Source: Sphingomonas sp. 37zxx (GTDB taxonomy: Bacteria; Pseudomonadota; Alphaproteobacteria; Sphingomonadales; Sphingomonadaceae). Taken from it: a stretch of DNA of 61,479 nucleotides. The notes beneath the pieces were generated by a model. That model did not search any database, had not been told where the DNA came from, and worked only from the letters and a program-made list of their open reading frames with translations. Positions within the stretch are counted from its first letter, which is position 1, and every line of letters begins with the position of its first letter. Both the position numbers and the translations under genes were made by a program. The DNA is taken from assembly GCF_000786205.1 (NCBI RefSeq), contig NZ_JROH01000014.1, positions 1-61,479 on the forward strand, in the 5' to 3' direction. Of the stretch, positions 61,387-61,479 are shown piece after piece.

Positions 61387-61411
61387 GCTGGCGGCGCCTC
61401 GCGCCGCCAGC
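61387..61411 (+). terminator. Palindrome after flaF
   Basis: 11-bp perfect stem GCTGGCGGCGC/GCGCCGCCAGC with a 3-nt loop, about 20 nt after the flaF stop. Only a weak T-run follows, but the stem is strong. Confidence 0.6.
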
Positions 61412-61445
61412 ACCCCTTTGCCGAATACCGTACTTTGATAAAGGC

Positions 61446-61479
61446 TTCATCGGACCACTAACAGGCTGCTGAAAAAGGG
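61446..61479 (+). mobile_element. Possible insertion-sequence end at the window edge
   Basis: The last bases (GGCTGCTGAAAAAGGG, after CGGACCACTAACA) resemble the terminal inverted repeats of common IS families that end with CAGGCTGnTGAAAAA. The element, if real, continues beyond the window, so no transposase is visible. Confidence 0.3.

Overview
This window is almost entirely a flagellar and chemotaxis island from a high-GC alphaproteobacterium, most likely of the order Sphingomonadales. The placement rests on the alphaproteobacterial flagellar genes flbT, flaF, fliX and flbD, a DUF6468-type gene beside fliM, an alphaproteobacterial-style che operon and a short (284-residue) flagellin. No rRNA, tRNA or CRISPR array was seen.

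Left flank (1-9228): ahpF and ahpC; a SirB1-family gene; a 24-codon small ORF with a near-perfect Shine-Dalgarno sequence and its own terminator; an OmpA-type lipoprotein coupled to a CPA1/TrkA-N antiporter; an XRE regulator with an S24-like C-terminus; an unknown gene; and a divergent sigma-70-family protein next to the first flagellar operon.

Flagellar region I (9229-27565): flbT-fliI-fliJ-muralytic enzyme (minus), flgE-flgK-flgL (plus), a small membrane protein plus a TPR-like periplasmic protein (minus), a FliL-like small protein (plus), fliL-fliM-DUF6468-motE (minus), flgF-flgG-flgA-flgH (plus), flagellin fliC and two unknown genes.

Flagellar region II (27871-48070): fliG-fliH, fliF-fliN-flbD-flhA and fliK-flgD (minus); a 913-residue beta-propeller-like protein and flgB (plus); two large palindromic repeats; flgI-flgJ-flgN (minus); fliX (plus); flgC-fliE-fliQ-fliR-flhB (minus); and a second, very short fliN with fliO and fliP (plus). 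Together these encode nearly a complete rod, hook, filament, C-ring and export apparatus. A FliD cap gene and chemoreceptor genes were not seen.

Motor and chemotaxis operon (57543 down to 48045, minus): motA, STAS protein, cheY1, cheA, cheW, cheR, cheB, cheY2, cheD, a CheT/CheZ-like gene carrying DxxxQ, motB, a FliL-like gene and a double PilZ protein, mostly with overlapping or nearly touching ends. To its right lie a HAD-domain protein and a methyltransferase (minus) and flaF (plus).

The most interesting feature is regulatory. At least ten operons carry a shared element close to TTCCTATAATAGAGGG in the -10 position. Many also carry a 12-13 bp inverted repeat close to GGCAAnnnnTTGCC, either 9-11 nt upstream of that element or overlapping it. 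No convincing sigma-54 (-24/-12) or FliA site accompanies them. The FlbD-like regulator has lost both Walker B acidic residues and carries GAFEGA in place of GAFTGA, and fliX plus a divergent sigma factor lie in the same island. This suggests a FlbD/FliX circuit that has been rewired away from sigma-54. That is an inference from sequence and is untested.
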